This document shows positions 36,101 through 45,956 of a stretch of DNA of 64,000 nt, piece after piece. Each line of letters begins with the position of its first letter. Positions within the stretch are counted from its first letter, which is position 1. The translations under genes were made by a program, and so were the position numbers. Source of the stretch: Bovifimicola ammoniilytica (GTDB lineage: Bacteria > Bacillota > Clostridia > Lachnospirales > Lachnospiraceae); contig NZ_JAOQJN010000004.1 in NCBI RefSeq assembly GCF_025567085.1, positions 124,001 through 188,000 on the forward strand, in the 5' to 3' direction. Under the pieces are notes generated by a model. The model was given only the letters and a program-made list of their open reading frames with translations. It was not told the DNA's origin and did no database searches.

Positions 36101-37471
36101 ATGAAATATGATGTAATTATTGTTGGTGCAGGTCCGGGTGGAATTTTTTCGGCATATGAATTAATGAAAAAGAAACCAGAGCTTAAAGTCGCAGTGTTTG
36201 AAAAAGGTTATTCATTAGAGAAGCGTAAATGTCCAATTGACGGAGATAAAGTTAAGTCGTGTATTAAGTGTAAATCTTGTGCCATTATGAGTGGTTTTGG
36301 TGGAGCAGGCGCATTTTCAGATGGAAAATATAATATTACAAATGATTTTGGTGGAACATTATACGAATATATTGGTAAAGAAAAGGCAATTGCTTTAATG
36401 AAATATGTTGATGAAATCAACTGTGCTTATGGTGGTGCTAAAACACGTATGTATTCTACAACAGATACAAAGTTTAAGAAGATTTGCATGCAGAATAAAT
36501 TACAGTTATTAGATGCATCTGTAAGACATCTTGGAACTGACATTAATTATATTGTGTTAGAGAATCTTTTGGCAGATTTAAAAGAAAAGGTTGATTTCTA
36601 CTTTAATACACCTGTTAATAGCATTGAGAAATTAGAGGCTGGATATAAGGTTATCTATGAAAATGGAGAAGCAGAATGTAGTGAATGTATAATTTCTGTT
36701 GGCAGAAGTGGAAGCAAATGGATGGAATCAGTCTGTTCAGACTTAGACATTCCTACAAAATCTAATCGTGTAGATATAGGTGTTCGTGTAGAATTACCGG
36801 CAGTAATTTTCTCACATCTTACAGATGAATTATACGAAAGTAAAATTGTCTATCGTACACAGAAATTTGAGGATAAAGTACGTACTTTCTGTATGAATCC
36901 ATACGGAATCGTAGTAAATGAGAATACAAATGGCATTATTACCGTAAATGGACATAGCTTTGAAGATCCGGCAAAGAGAACGGAGAATACAAACTTTGCA
37001 CTGCTTGTTGCAAAACATTTTTCAGAGCCATTCAAAGATAGCAATGGATATGGCGAGAGTATAGCAAAATTATCTAATATGCTTGGTGGAGGAGTTATTG
37101 TCCAGAGATTTGGAGACCTTGTAAGAGGCAGAAGAAGTAATGAAAACCGTATTAAAGAGAGTACGGTTCGTCCTACACTTGCAGCCACACCGGGAGATTT
37201 AAGCCTTGTACTTCCAAAACGTATCTTAGATGGTATTATAGAAATGATTTATGCACTGGATAAAGTAGCACCTGGCACAGCAAATGATGATACACTTTTG
37301 TATGGTGTTGAAGTCAAATTTTATAATATGGAAGTTGAACTTAATAATAATTTAGAAACTAAACACAAAGGACTTTATGTAATTGGAGATGGCAGTGGAA
37401 TAACGCATTCGCTGTCACATGCGTCAGCAAGCGGAATTTATGTTGCTGATTATATCACAGAGTGCGTCTGA
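36101..37471 (+). CDS. COG2509-type FAD-dependent dehydrogenase
   Basis: The 456-residue flavoprotein has an N-terminal Rossmann motif GAGPGG (9-14), a Cys cluster C44, C54, C57 and C60 followed by the GFGGAGAFSDGKYN motif typical of COG2509, and a C-terminal FAD-contact segment (GLYVIGDGSGITHSLSHASASG). The substrate is unknown. The Cys-x2-Cys-x2-Cys spacing could bind a metal or Fe-S centre (inference). ATG 36101 has GGAGG upstream; ATG 36086 would contain that site. It looks monocistronic. Confidence 0.85.
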   Translation: MKYDVIIVGAGPGGIFSAYELMKKKPELKVAVFEKGYSLEKRKCPIDGDKVKSCIKCKSCAIMSGFGGAGAFSDGKYNITNDFGGTLYEYIGKEKAIALMKYVDEINCAYGGAKTRMYSTTDTKFKKICMQNKLQLLDASVRHLGTDINYIVLENLLADLKEKVDFYFNTPVNSIEKLEAGYKVIYENGEAECSECIISVGRSGSKWMESVCSDLDIPTKSNRVDIGVRVELPAVIFSHLTDELYESKIVYRTQKFEDKVRTFCMNPYGIVVNENTNGIITVNGHSFEDPAKRTENTNFALLVAKHFSEPFKDSNGYGESIAKLSNMLGGGVIVQRFGDLVRGRRSNENRIKESTVRPTLAATPGDLSLVLPKRILDGIIEMIYALDKVAPGTANDDTLLYGVEVKFYNMEVELNNNLETKHKGLYVIGDGSGITHSLSHASASGIYVADYITECV

Positions 37472-37489
37472 AATTACAAAAAAATACCC

Positions 37490-37545
37490 AAAAATTTTTA
37501 AAAAAACATCTAAAATTTTTAAAAAACATCCAAAATTTTTTAAAA
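37490..37545. repeat. Phased A/T-tract repeat upstream of pilus promoter
   Basis: Three near-identical units of the form (C)AAAATTTTTAAAAAA(CATC) have A/T junctions at about 37494, 37515 and 37535, so the spacing is 20-21 bp, two helical turns. Phased A-tracts bend DNA and AT-rich blocks at this position act as UP elements. It ends against the -35 box. Confidence 0.7.
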
Positions 37546-37548
37546 AAA

Positions 37549-37577
37549 TTGACAGAAAATATTTTCCTTATTATAAT
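37549..37577 (+). promoter_or_regulatory. Perfect consensus sigma-A promoter of pilus island
   Basis: TTGACA (37549-37554), a 17-base spacer and TATAAT (37572-37577) match consensus at all twelve positions. Transcription should start near 37584, about 35 bases before the first gene of the island. Confidence 0.88.
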
Positions 37578-37618
37578 AGCAAAAAAAAAAATAGTGTATA
37601 TATTTTTGGAGTGATGCA

Positions 37619-37906
37619 ATGGCAGAAAAAGATTTGAAAAGGTTAGGAAGAGCAGAGCTGATAGATATAATTATAGAACTTCAGAAGGAAAACACTGTCC
37701 TTACGAATAAGAATAAGAAATTAACCCAAATGCTCAATGAGAAAAATATTATTTTAAATAATGCGGGTTCAATTGCGGAGGCAAGTCTGAAACTGAATAA
37801 AGTATTTGAAACAGCCCAGGCTGCTGCTGATCAATATGTAGAATCAGTTAAGAGTATGGCGAGGGAAGAGATAAGAGAATACATGAAGCGAAAAATAGAC
37901 GGGTGA
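37619..37906 (+). CDS. Small coiled-coil protein preceding signal peptidase
   Basis: The 95-residue, charged, helical protein (DLKRLGRAELIDIIIELQKENTVLTNKNKKL...SIAEASLKLNKVFETAQAAADQYVE) has heptad periodicity. There is no signal peptide or membrane segment, so it is cytoplasmic. It is the first gene after the consensus promoter and its TGA overlaps the lepB start region. I recall similar small proteins beside signal peptidase and cell-surface genes in other Lachnospiraceae. Its function is unknown; a scaffold for secretion is only a guess. Confidence 0.75.
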   Translation: MAEKDLKRLGRAELIDIIIELQKENTVLTNKNKKLTQMLNEKNIILNNAGSIAEASLKLNKVFETAQAAADQYVESVKSMAREEIREYMKRKIDG

Positions 37907-37911
37907 TGACT

Positions 37912-38508
37912 ATGGAGGAAAGTCGTAAGAATAAAAATTTAATACCTATTCCCACACCAGAGGAAGTGAATGCTGAAAAAGAACGCATAGAACATAGAAA
38001 GAAGCAATTTAGAATAATATTTAATATAATTTATATTTTAATAGTTATTGTAGCTATTGCCTCTCTTGTAGCTACGTTGGTGCTGCCTGTACTTCAGGTT
38101 TCGGGAAAAAGTATGGAGCCTAGCTTAGATGATGACGATATAGTTGTATTGTATAAAACAAATAAATTCAAAACAGGCGATATATGTGGTTTCTATTGGC
38201 AAAATAAGTTGTTATTGAAAAGAGTTATTGCAGGCCCTTTAGATGTTGTGGAAATTGACGATGAGGGTAATGTAAAAGTAAATGGAAAAGTAATTGATGA
38301 ACCATATGTTAATGAGAAGGCATTAGGAGAAAGCAACATTACATATCCATTTCAGGTACCGGAAGATAAATACTTCGTACTCGGTGATAACAGATCAGTT
38401 TCAATAGACAGTAGAAATACTATAATTGGCTGCGTTGATAAAGATCAGATTGCCGGTAAGGTAATGATTCGAATTTGGCCTTTAAGAAAATTAGGAAAGG
38501 TTAATTAA
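37912..38508 (+). CDS. lepB: Signal peptidase I of the pilus island
   Basis: The 198-residue protein has a cytoplasmic N-terminus, one membrane segment (about 36-60), and the S26 catalytic residues Ser67 (SGKSMEPSL) and Lys103 (LLKRVIAGP), with the later GDNRSVSIDSR box. It cleaves signal peptides outside the membrane. Its place directly before pilin genes suggests a dedicated pilin peptidase, as in several streptococcal pilus islands. ATG 37912 has GGTGA upstream; ATG 37906 and GTG 37903 are possible starts. Confidence 0.92.
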   Translation: MEESRKNKNLIPIPTPEEVNAEKERIEHRKKQFRIIFNIIYILIVIVAIASLVATLVLPVLQVSGKSMEPSLDDDDIVVLYKTNKFKTGDICGFYWQNKLLLKRVIAGPLDVVEIDDEGNVKVNGKVIDEPYVNEKALGESNITYPFQVPEDKYFVLGDNRSVSIDSRNTIIGCVDKDQIAGKVMIRIWPLRKLGKVN

Positions 38509-38524
38509 TATTAGTGGTGATAAT

Positions 38525-41500
38525 ATGAGAAATATAATTAATGAACAAATCAGTAAAAAGAAAGCTATTAATAGGAATAAACATAGAATTGCAATGTTTA
38601 TATCAATGCTTGCAATTCTTATAGTAATTGGTGTTTCATGGAGATTGAAAATTATCGGTATATCGATGACTGATGATGCCTCAGCAGAGGAACATATACA
38701 AAGTGCTGCAAAAGCAGAATATTTAAGTGCAGTGAATCGTGTTCCACAGGCAGGAGATTCCATATGGCTAGATGTGTCGGGGACGACCTGGTTTACGGAT
38801 AATGAATGTTATGCAAGAATGTATTATTATAATACTTCGGGTAATCAGGTATATATGGACTGTATAAATGCAGGCAGTAATGGACTATGGGAATTTGTTC
38901 TTCCTTCAGATTTTAATAATGGAAGAAAGATTAAATTTGTAAGAAAAAATTTAGCAGGTGAGTATAATTCTACTGCTGATATATCATTAGTGTCAGGAAG
39001 TAATTATGTTATATATGCTATGGATGGAGGCGCATTTACAACAGATAAATGGTATTTTGATTATGTAGATACTACTATTTATATAGATAGTGCATCCTTT
39101 GGAGATATTACAGATGCTAAGATTACTGTAAATGGTACAGAATATGATATTACAAAGTTAACACCTAATAAAGATGCTTTGGTATTCAGGATATTAGAAA
39201 GCTATAAGATTCTTAAAAATGCACAATTGACACTTACTTATGATGGCAAAAGCATAAGCTTCAGTCTGAATAATTTAAGTGGTAATCTTGTTAAACTTAG
39301 TGGTGGCAGTGTTGATGCAACTGCCGGTGATTATGTAGCCGGAAGCAGATATATTTATTTTGATGCAACTTATTCACAACTCAAATATTTCTCTACAGAT
39401 TCAGCATATTGTTACCAGAATGTAATTCCTACATATGGTGTAGATAATAACTCTAGAAAAAATGTAATATGTAAAGCTACAAATTCATTGGGTACAATTA
39501 CGGTTACAATGAAAGTGGTTGATGGATATGATTCATATGATGGACAACTTATTTATGTAACGAATGATAAGATAGATGCATCATATACTAAATTCCAATT
39601 TATGAGTGTGGGAACAAGCGATTGGAATAATAGTGCGAATACTATTATAAGCAGTCCGGATGATGTGACTCAGAACTGCTTCATAGCTGATACAAGTGAT
39701 ACAGTATTATATGATAATAGTTTGAGAGGTGGATATTGGGGAACATTTAATGAAGATACTAATACTTCACAGACAAAAGATGCAGAAAAGGATAGGAATG
39801 CTGAGATAGTTAACATAGGTACCGGAACAAAAAATACAGATGGTGGTATCTTATGGGTTAATTCATCAATGTATGACTATTATACAGATTATGAATTAAA
39901 TGGAAACAACAGAGATGCATATTCTAGTGGCGCATTAGCTAATACAGATGCTAACAACAATCGAAGATATATGCCTTTTAGAGAGTTCAATCAGACGTTA
40001 AGTAGTGCATATTCGGATGCAAGTGTAAAATATCCAATATACACAGGACATTTCCAGCCAAGCATCCTTGATTTTGGAACTCCTTACTTTGCAGGACTTA
40101 ATGATACATTGAATTTATATGGTTCAGATAAAGTTAGTAATTTACCTAATCATAATTTCCTTTCTCTGAATAACTCTATTGAGAATAAAAATGGAGATTA
40201 TAGAAGTGTTTCTTCAGGATATTATGATTATGCAACACTTGGAATTGTTAAAAGTAATCTGATTAACGGATATCCAATGTTAGAGGGTACAACTAACGAT
40301 ATTATTGATCCACATTTTGATGAAAAATTTCTTAGTGGAAATAACTCTAAAAATGCAGTTGTTGGTAAGTATTATGAAAAAGTAGATTTTCCATTTACAA
40401 GAAAGCAGATATTTGATGAGCCTGTTAATTATTGGTGGTTTGATAGTGCTTCAACTTCGTTAGAGCTTAAGAAGAATAGTGAAGTTGAGGGAAGATATCT
40501 GTTAGACGGAACAGCAGGAACGGTTAATAATAACAGTTTAAACCTCGATTCAACAGGAAAACCATTAGAGAGCGGGTGTGAGACTAATTCAAATAGAAAT
40601 AAATATGGTTTCTTCCCATTGAATAATGGCGTTGCAGATAATAACAGCTCATATTACAATTACGGTTTTGGTAATAAAATTACAATTAATTTTAAACTTA
40701 ACAGCGATGGTACCGTACAGGGAACAGATGGAAACTTTTATTCATCTAAATTCAGATTCTCAGGTGATGATGATGTGTGGGTATTTATCGATGGAAAATT
40801 AGTATTAGATTGCGGTGGAGACCATGGATATGTTGCAGGTCTTATAGACTTTGGAACTAATAGTGCATATGTTACAAAAGCTAAAGCAGCAGCTTCAAAT
40901 AATTCAACATATGATTCATCTTCCGCAAGCCAATATACAATAAATTATATTGCATCAGGTAATAATGCAAACAGAATTATAACAGATAATTATTATTACA
41001 GTACATCGAATGTCATAAGTGGTGAACATCCAACAAATTATGATACAGGTAAGACTCATGAAATGGTTATCTATTTTATGGAAAGAGGTCAGTGGGAATC
41101 GAACTTATCACTTGCATTCAGTATGAATGTAGTTGATACTCTTGAGGTATCAAAACAGGTTGATTCAACTGATGTAAATACAATATTTAAAGATTATTTC
41201 AATAGTAAAATATCATTTGATTATAATATTAAGAATTTGGCAACACATTATGGTGCATATGTTTCAACAGAAAATAGCTTATCAGATGTAACATTTGCAA
41301 AGAATTTTACAGGAAATATCACATTTGGAAGTAATATTAGTCAGGGAGTCGGAGAATATCAGACTACAGGAAAGATAAGCTCGTATGATTCACATAGCAA
41401 TGTAATTAAGTGGACAGCAAGTGGAACGGCATCTGATAATCCAACAAGAAATCGAAGACTCATATCCGTAGGTTCTGATACTGGTGGAAACATAGATATT

Positions 41501-43384
41501 ACGGGAAGAAATTACCTTACATTTGGTGTGGCAACAGAAGGCGGAAAGACAGGACAACTAAAGGATTCGATTTACATAGTTGTTGAAGATGCAAGTGGAA
41601 ATAAAGCATATGGAAACTTAACAGATGATGTGTGTAGTGGTTCAATATCAGCAGTAGCTACATGGTATAATTTATCAGTGAACCTTACTAAATTAACTGG
41701 TTATAATTTGCTTGATACAACTAAGATAAAAACTATTAGTGTTGAAAATGATATTCAGACATATACGTTCTTTGACAATTTTGTATTTAAGAGTTTTTCA
41801 TTACTTGATGCAGGAAGCCAGAAAGGAATTAAAGATTATGGCTCTGCAAAAAGTGGCAACCTCGAAAATGCTACAGGTGCTGAATATTCTATAGAAGATA
41901 TTGTAAAGACTTCGAGTAGCTCATCAGGTATGGGAACTGTAGATGAAAACGGAACATTTAATCTGACAACAGGAAAAAAAGCTATATTTAATGAACAGTT
42001 TAGAAAGGGAAGTTACATACAGATTAATGAAATCCTTAATGACGCACAGAAAGCATTATATGATACAAATGTAACCGTAGTTAATAATAATACAGATATT
42101 ACTGAAGGTTATACTTATAGTACACCTTCGAGTTTTGTATTACCATCAAATGGAGGCAACATAACTAAAAGTGTTATTTCTGATGGATTAAATACATTGT
42201 TAGGAATTGACGATGGAAGAATCGAAAAGATTCTAAATACGCTTGGTACTGAAACCGGTGCAAATGAAAGTCAATATTCAAAAAATGGTATAGAAGCAAA
42301 ACCTAGTGATGCCAATACAATAGTGTTCAGGTCATATGATTCACCTGATAGTGATAATAGTGATATTTCAATCAGTTTAAATTACACCAATAAAGTACGA
42401 ACAGGCAGTTTGAGTATAGAGAAAGCGGAACTTGCTTCTGCACCACTAAATGTTGGAGGAAAATATACATTTACAATTAAATTCAGTAATATTGGTGGAA
42501 TTGGATTGACAACGGAATCAGGAAAGGCAGAAGTAACAGTTGTAATCGTTGCAACAAAGACTAATACAGGATTTACATATATGCTAGATGGCAGTCCGGT
42601 GGCTGGAATTCCGATAATTACGGGGATACCGGTAGGAACAGAATATACTGTTACAGAGTCAACTTCAGATGATACGGGAATCGTTAAAAATACGATACTT
42701 GTAGAAAAAAGCAATGGTGACGAAGTAAGGTCAGGAGAGATTACATTTACGAACAATACATTTAGTGGTGTAATCACATATGATGAGACACTTAATACAG
42801 GTAACAAAGATGCATATACGGTTGTAAATGCCAAGAAGCCTACAACATCAATTATAATAAAGAAGAATTGGTATAACGATGCCGGACAGATAAGACCTGA
42901 TAATATATATGTAAAATTACAGGTGTCAAAGGATAAAGGTACAACCTGGTCAGATGTTAAAAATGGTAATTATACTCTTCAGAGTACAGAATCCTATAAA
43001 AAGCAGATTGATAATCTTGATGTTTATGATGATTATCTAAGTGTAGACAGAGTGAAGTTAATGTATAGGATTGTAGAATGTATTAAAAGTGGAGATGATT
43101 ACTATGAAATAAATAATACTACATACAAGCTTAATAATTATGAATATAAGCAGGGAGATGTAGTAGTTGCAGACGAAAATGCTGCTGATGGCAATTCGGG
43201 TACTGCAACAGTTAATAACTATTATATAATGCGTTATAATTTACCGAAAACAGGTGGATTTGGCGCTGAAAAACTAGTGTATGCAGGATTTGCAATTATG
43301 ATAGCAGGCTGTATATGCTACATATATTTGATAAAAGGTAAGAAAGGGAATGATTACAATGAGAATGAAAAAAGGAATTATTAA
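38525..43384 (+). CDS. Large LPKTG surface adhesin with fibro-slime domain (probable pilus tip)
   Basis: The 1619-residue secreted protein has a membrane-like signal segment at about 22-44, a long Asn/Thr/Ser-rich region, a fibro-slime/PA14-like domain at about 625-875 (FSGDDDVWVFIDGKLVLDCGGDHG and HEMVIYFMERGQWESNLSL), one or two SpaA/Cna-B-like domains at about 1290-1435 and 1440-1545 (TSIIIKKNWYNDAG), and a sorting signal LPKTG at 1573-1577 followed by a hydrophobic segment and basic tail. It is probably a tip adhesin joined to the pilus by sortase. It overlaps the next pilin gene by 26 bases. Confidence 0.88.
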   Translation: MRNIINEQISKKKAINRNKHRIAMFISMLAILIVIGVSWRLKIIGISMTDDASAEEHIQSAAKAEYLSAVNRVPQAGDSIWLDVSGTTWFTDNECYARMYYYNTSGNQVYMDCINAGSNGLWEFVLPSDFNNGRKIKFVRKNLAGEYNSTADISLVSGSNYVIYAMDGGAFTTDKWYFDYVDTTIYIDSASFGDITDAKITVNGTEYDITKLTPNKDALVFRILESYKILKNAQLTLTYDGKSISFSLNNLSGNLVKLSGGSVDATAGDYVAGSRYIYFDATYSQLKYFSTDSAYCYQNVIPTYGVDNNSRKNVICKATNSLGTITVTMKVVDGYDSYDGQLIYVTNDKIDASYTKFQFMSVGTSDWNNSANTIISSPDDVTQNCFIADTSDTVLYDNSLRGGYWGTFNEDTNTSQTKDAEKDRNAEIVNIGTGTKNTDGGILWVNSSMYDYYTDYELNGNNRDAYSSGALANTDANNNRRYMPFREFNQTLSSAYSDASVKYPIYTGHFQPSILDFGTPYFAGLNDTLNLYGSDKVSNLPNHNFLSLNNSIENKNGDYRSVSSGYYDYATLGIVKSNLINGYPMLEGTTNDIIDPHFDEKFLSGNNSKNAVVGKYYEKVDFPFTRKQIFDEPVNYWWFDSASTSLELKKNSEVEGRYLLDGTAGTVNNNSLNLDSTGKPLESGCETNSNRNKYGFFPLNNGVADNNSSYYNYGFGNKITINFKLNSDGTVQGTDGNFYSSKFRFSGDDDVWVFIDGKLVLDCGGDHGYVAGLIDFGTNSAYVTKAKAAASNNSTYDSSSASQYTINYIASGNNANRIITDNYYYSTSNVISGEHPTNYDTGKTHEMVIYFMERGQWESNLSLAFSMNVVDTLEVSKQVDSTDVNTIFKDYFNSKISFDYNIKNLATHYGAYVSTENSLSDVTFAKNFTGNITFGSNISQGVGEYQTTGKISSYDSHSNVIKWTASGTASDNPTRNRRLISVGSDTGGNIDITGRNYLTFGVATEGGKTGQLKDSIYIVVEDASGNKAYGNLTDDVCSGSISAVATWYNLSVNLTKLTGYNLLDTTKIKTISVENDIQTYTFFDNFVFKSFSLLDAGSQKGIKDYGSAKSGNLENATGAEYSIEDIVKTSSSSSGMGTVDENGTFNLTTGKKAIFNEQFRKGSYIQINEILNDAQKALYDTNVTVVNNNTDITEGYTYSTPSSFVLPSNGGNITKSVISDGLNTLLGIDDGRIEKILNTLGTETGANESQYSKNGIEAKPSDANTIVFRSYDSPDSDNSDISISLNYTNKVRTGSLSIEKAELASAPLNVGGKYTFTIKFSNIGGIGLTTESGKAEVTVVIVATKTNTGFTYMLDGSPVAGIPIITGIPVGTEYTVTESTSDDTGIVKNTILVEKSNGDEVRSGEITFTNNTFSGVITYDETLNTGNKDAYTVVNAKKPTTSIIIKKNWYNDAGQIRPDNIYVKLQVSKDKGTTWSDVKNGNYTLQSTESYKKQIDNLDVYDDYLSVDRVKLMYRIVECIKSGDDYYEINNTTYKLNNYEYKQGDVVVADENAADGNSGTATVNNYYIMRYNLPKTGGFGAEKLVYAGFAIMIAGCICYIYLIKGKKGNDYNENEKRNY

Positions 43385-44915
43385 GGAAATTGTTACATTG
43401 GGATTAGCCGTTGTAACAACTCTATCAATGGGAATAGTTGCATCAGCCGCCGATGTAACTATTAAAGGACCTAAAAATGGACATACTTATGAGGTATATC
43501 AGATATTTACAGGAGATGTTGATTCAACTAATAAGCTTTCAAATGCTAAATATGGTACTGTAGCAAAGTTAACAGGCAGTGAAAAAGTAGGTGATGCAGT
43601 ACCATCTGAAACACTTAATAATTTAGCAGGCGTAGCGAGTGCTTCATCTGATAGAGCAAAGTTAGAAGAGATTCTTAAATATGTTGATGAGTCAAAATTA
43701 GATGGTACAACCGATAATCTTGCTGCTACGATTACAAATGATAAATTTACTGCAACTGTACCATCTGGTTACTATTTAATTAAAGATAAAGAGAATAGTA
43801 TTTTAGATAATAATAATAAAGCAGAAGCATATACATTATATTTAGTAGCAGTAGCAGGAACTACAATCACAATTAGTCCAAAGTCAGATGTACCTACAGT
43901 AGAGAAACATGTTAAAGAAGATTCTACAGATATATGGGGAAAAGATGCAGATGCAGAGCTTAATCAGAAAGTAGAATTCAAATTAACAGGTACCCTGCCA
44001 ACAGATTATGCTAATTATGAGTATTATACATATGAATTTGAAGATACATTTACAGGAATGGACTTTGATTCAACAAGTGTAAAGGTAACAATTGATAGTG
44101 AAGATGGAACAGATATTACAAGTGCATTTACAGTTGATACATCAGTAACAGGAAAAGTAACAATTACATGTACAAATTTAAAAGATAATGCAGCAACAAC
44201 AGGATTAACAAAAGACAATAAGATTATTGTAACATATAAGGCTTCTTTAAATGATGCAGCAGTAATTGGTAATCCTGGTAATCCAAACAAAGTTGATTTA
44301 GTTTATTCAAACAACCCAAATGTTAAAGCAGATGGTACTAAAAATACAACAGATAAAACACCAGAGGACAAGGTAGTAGTATTTACATACGAAATTGATG
44401 TAAATAAATATGATTCAAATACAAAAACTCAACTTGCCGATGCAGAATTTGTATTAATTAATTCAGCAGGTAAATATGCAAAATTAGATGCAAATAATAA
44501 AGTAACAGAATGGGTTGCTTCATATGAAGGCGTAACAGAATGTGTATTAACATCATCAGCAACTGAAGCGATAAAAATTATTGGTTTAGATGCAAAAGAT
44601 GAATATAAATTAAAGGAAATTAAAGCACCAACAGGTGGATATCAGCAGCTTACAAAGGATATTACTATTAAAATTGATGCAACAATAACTGATGCTGCTA
44701 TTACAGCTATTACAGCAACAGTTGATACACCTGCATCACTTGAGTCTACAGACTATACTAATGGTAAGGTAACAGTTAAAGTACCTAATACAAAAAAATC
44801 AAATCTTCCAACTACAGGTGGTATGGGCACAAAGATGTTCTATATCGGTGGTGCTGTTCTTATGGCAGTTGCAGCAATTGCATTGGTTGTTAAAAAAAAA
44901 TTAAATAGAATATAA
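43359..44915 (+). CDS. Major pilin, isopeptide-forming, LPTTG
   Basis: The 518-residue protein has a signal peptide ending near VASAA, Ig-like isopeptide domains (TVEKHVKEDSTDIWGKDADAELNQKVEFKLTG and following), a C-terminal SpaA domain with an E-box (YKLKEIKAPTGGYQ, near 417-430), LPTTG at 483-487, a membrane segment and a basic tail. It would be the polymerised shaft subunit. ATG 43359 sits about ten bases after AAAGGG; ATG 43350 and 43365 are alternatives. It is followed by its class C sortase. Confidence 0.9.
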   Translation: MRMKKGIIKEIVTLGLAVVTTLSMGIVASAADVTIKGPKNGHTYEVYQIFTGDVDSTNKLSNAKYGTVAKLTGSEKVGDAVPSETLNNLAGVASASSDRAKLEEILKYVDESKLDGTTDNLAATITNDKFTATVPSGYYLIKDKENSILDNNNKAEAYTLYLVAVAGTTITISPKSDVPTVEKHVKEDSTDIWGKDADAELNQKVEFKLTGTLPTDYANYEYYTYEFEDTFTGMDFDSTSVKVTIDSEDGTDITSAFTVDTSVTGKVTITCTNLKDNAATTGLTKDNKIIVTYKASLNDAAVIGNPGNPNKVDLVYSNNPNVKADGTKNTTDKTPEDKVVVFTYEIDVNKYDSNTKTQLADAEFVLINSAGKYAKLDANNKVTEWVASYEGVTECVLTSSATEAIKIIGLDAKDEYKLKEIKAPTGGYQQLTKDITIKIDATITDAAITAITATVDTPASLESTDYTNGKVTVKVPNTKKSNLPTTGGMGTKMFYIGGAVLMAVAAIALVVKKKLNRI

Positions 44916-44952
44916 TAAAAAACAAATAAAAGCAAATAACTAGGAGGCTAAG

Positions 44953-45849
44953 GTGAAAAAACATTTATCTACAATATTCTTCGGGATAATATTTCTAATT
45001 GGCCTCCTACTTGTTTTATATCCAACAGTAAGTAATTTTCTGAGTAATAGAGAACAGAAAAAAGTAATAAGAGAATATAGCAATATTGTAAACAACATGG
45101 ATAAAGAAGAAAAAGAGGCCATGTATAATGAAGCAGTTGACTATAATAAGGAAATATATGAAAAAGGAATGATTGATTATAGTAATCCTGATGCGGTACA
45201 AGGATATAATGATATTTTAGATGTATCCGGCACAGAAATTATGGGATATATTTCCATTCCTAAAATAAATGTGGAACTTCCAATTTATCATGGAACAAGT
45301 GATGGTGTATTACAGGTTGCCGTCGGACATCTTGAGGGCTCAAGTCTTCCTGTGGGAGGCGAAAATACTCATTGTGTGCTATCGGGACATAGAGGACTTC
45401 CAAGTGCTGATTTGTTTACACATCTTGATAGATTAAATGTTCATGATATATTTACTATTAGTGTTTTAGATAAGACATTAGTATATGAGATTGACCAGAT
45501 TAAGGTAGTAGCACCGGGGGATACACAGTATCTACAGATTGAAGATGGTAAAGATTATTGTACACTTTTAACGTGTACACCATATGGAATTAATACGCAC
45601 AGACTTTTAGTCAGAGGTGTAAGAGTAGCAGATTCAGATGATAAAGATAATATATATGTATATGCAGATGCATATAAGATAGATACTAAGACAGTTACTG
45701 TATTAATGGCAGTACCACTTACGCTTCTGTTATTACTTGGTATGGTAGTACATATTAGAAGAAATAAAAAAAGAAAACAGGAAATTTTGAAGATAATTAA
45801 AGAAAATAATTTAAACATAACAAATGATAAGAAAACAGAAGATAGTTAA
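44953..45849 (+). CDS. Class C (pilin-polymerising) sortase
   Basis: The 298-residue protein has membrane segments at both ends, as class C sortases do, and the catalytic residues His146 (LSGHRGLP), Cys208 (TLLTCTPYG) and Arg217 (NTHRLLVRG). It links pilin subunits through isopeptide bonds. The lid region before IMGYISIPKI reads DYSNPDAVQGYND and lacks the usual Asp-Pro-Phe/Trp motif, so lid control may differ. It starts at GTG 44953 behind AGGAGG. Confidence 0.93.
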   Translation: MKKHLSTIFFGIIFLIGLLLVLYPTVSNFLSNREQKKVIREYSNIVNNMDKEEKEAMYNEAVDYNKEIYEKGMIDYSNPDAVQGYNDILDVSGTEIMGYISIPKINVELPIYHGTSDGVLQVAVGHLEGSSLPVGGENTHCVLSGHRGLPSADLFTHLDRLNVHDIFTISVLDKTLVYEIDQIKVVAPGDTQYLQIEDGKDYCTLLTCTPYGINTHRLLVRGVRVADSDDKDNIYVYADAYKIDTKTVTVLMAVPLTLLLLLGMVVHIRRNKKRKQEILKIIKENNLNITNDKKTEDS

Positions 45850-45956
45850 AGAAAATGATTTATAAACACAGTAATAGTGATTAAAGAAAGTAATAGTTAA
45901 ATGAATTAAGTGAATATAGAAAACAATACAATAATGGAAATAAGGTGAATTGAATA

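Noticed and set aside
37419..37637. 72-codon + strand open frame overlapping the end of the flavoprotein gene
   Set aside because: Its Lys/Phe repeats are just translation of the phased A/T tracts and the promoter.
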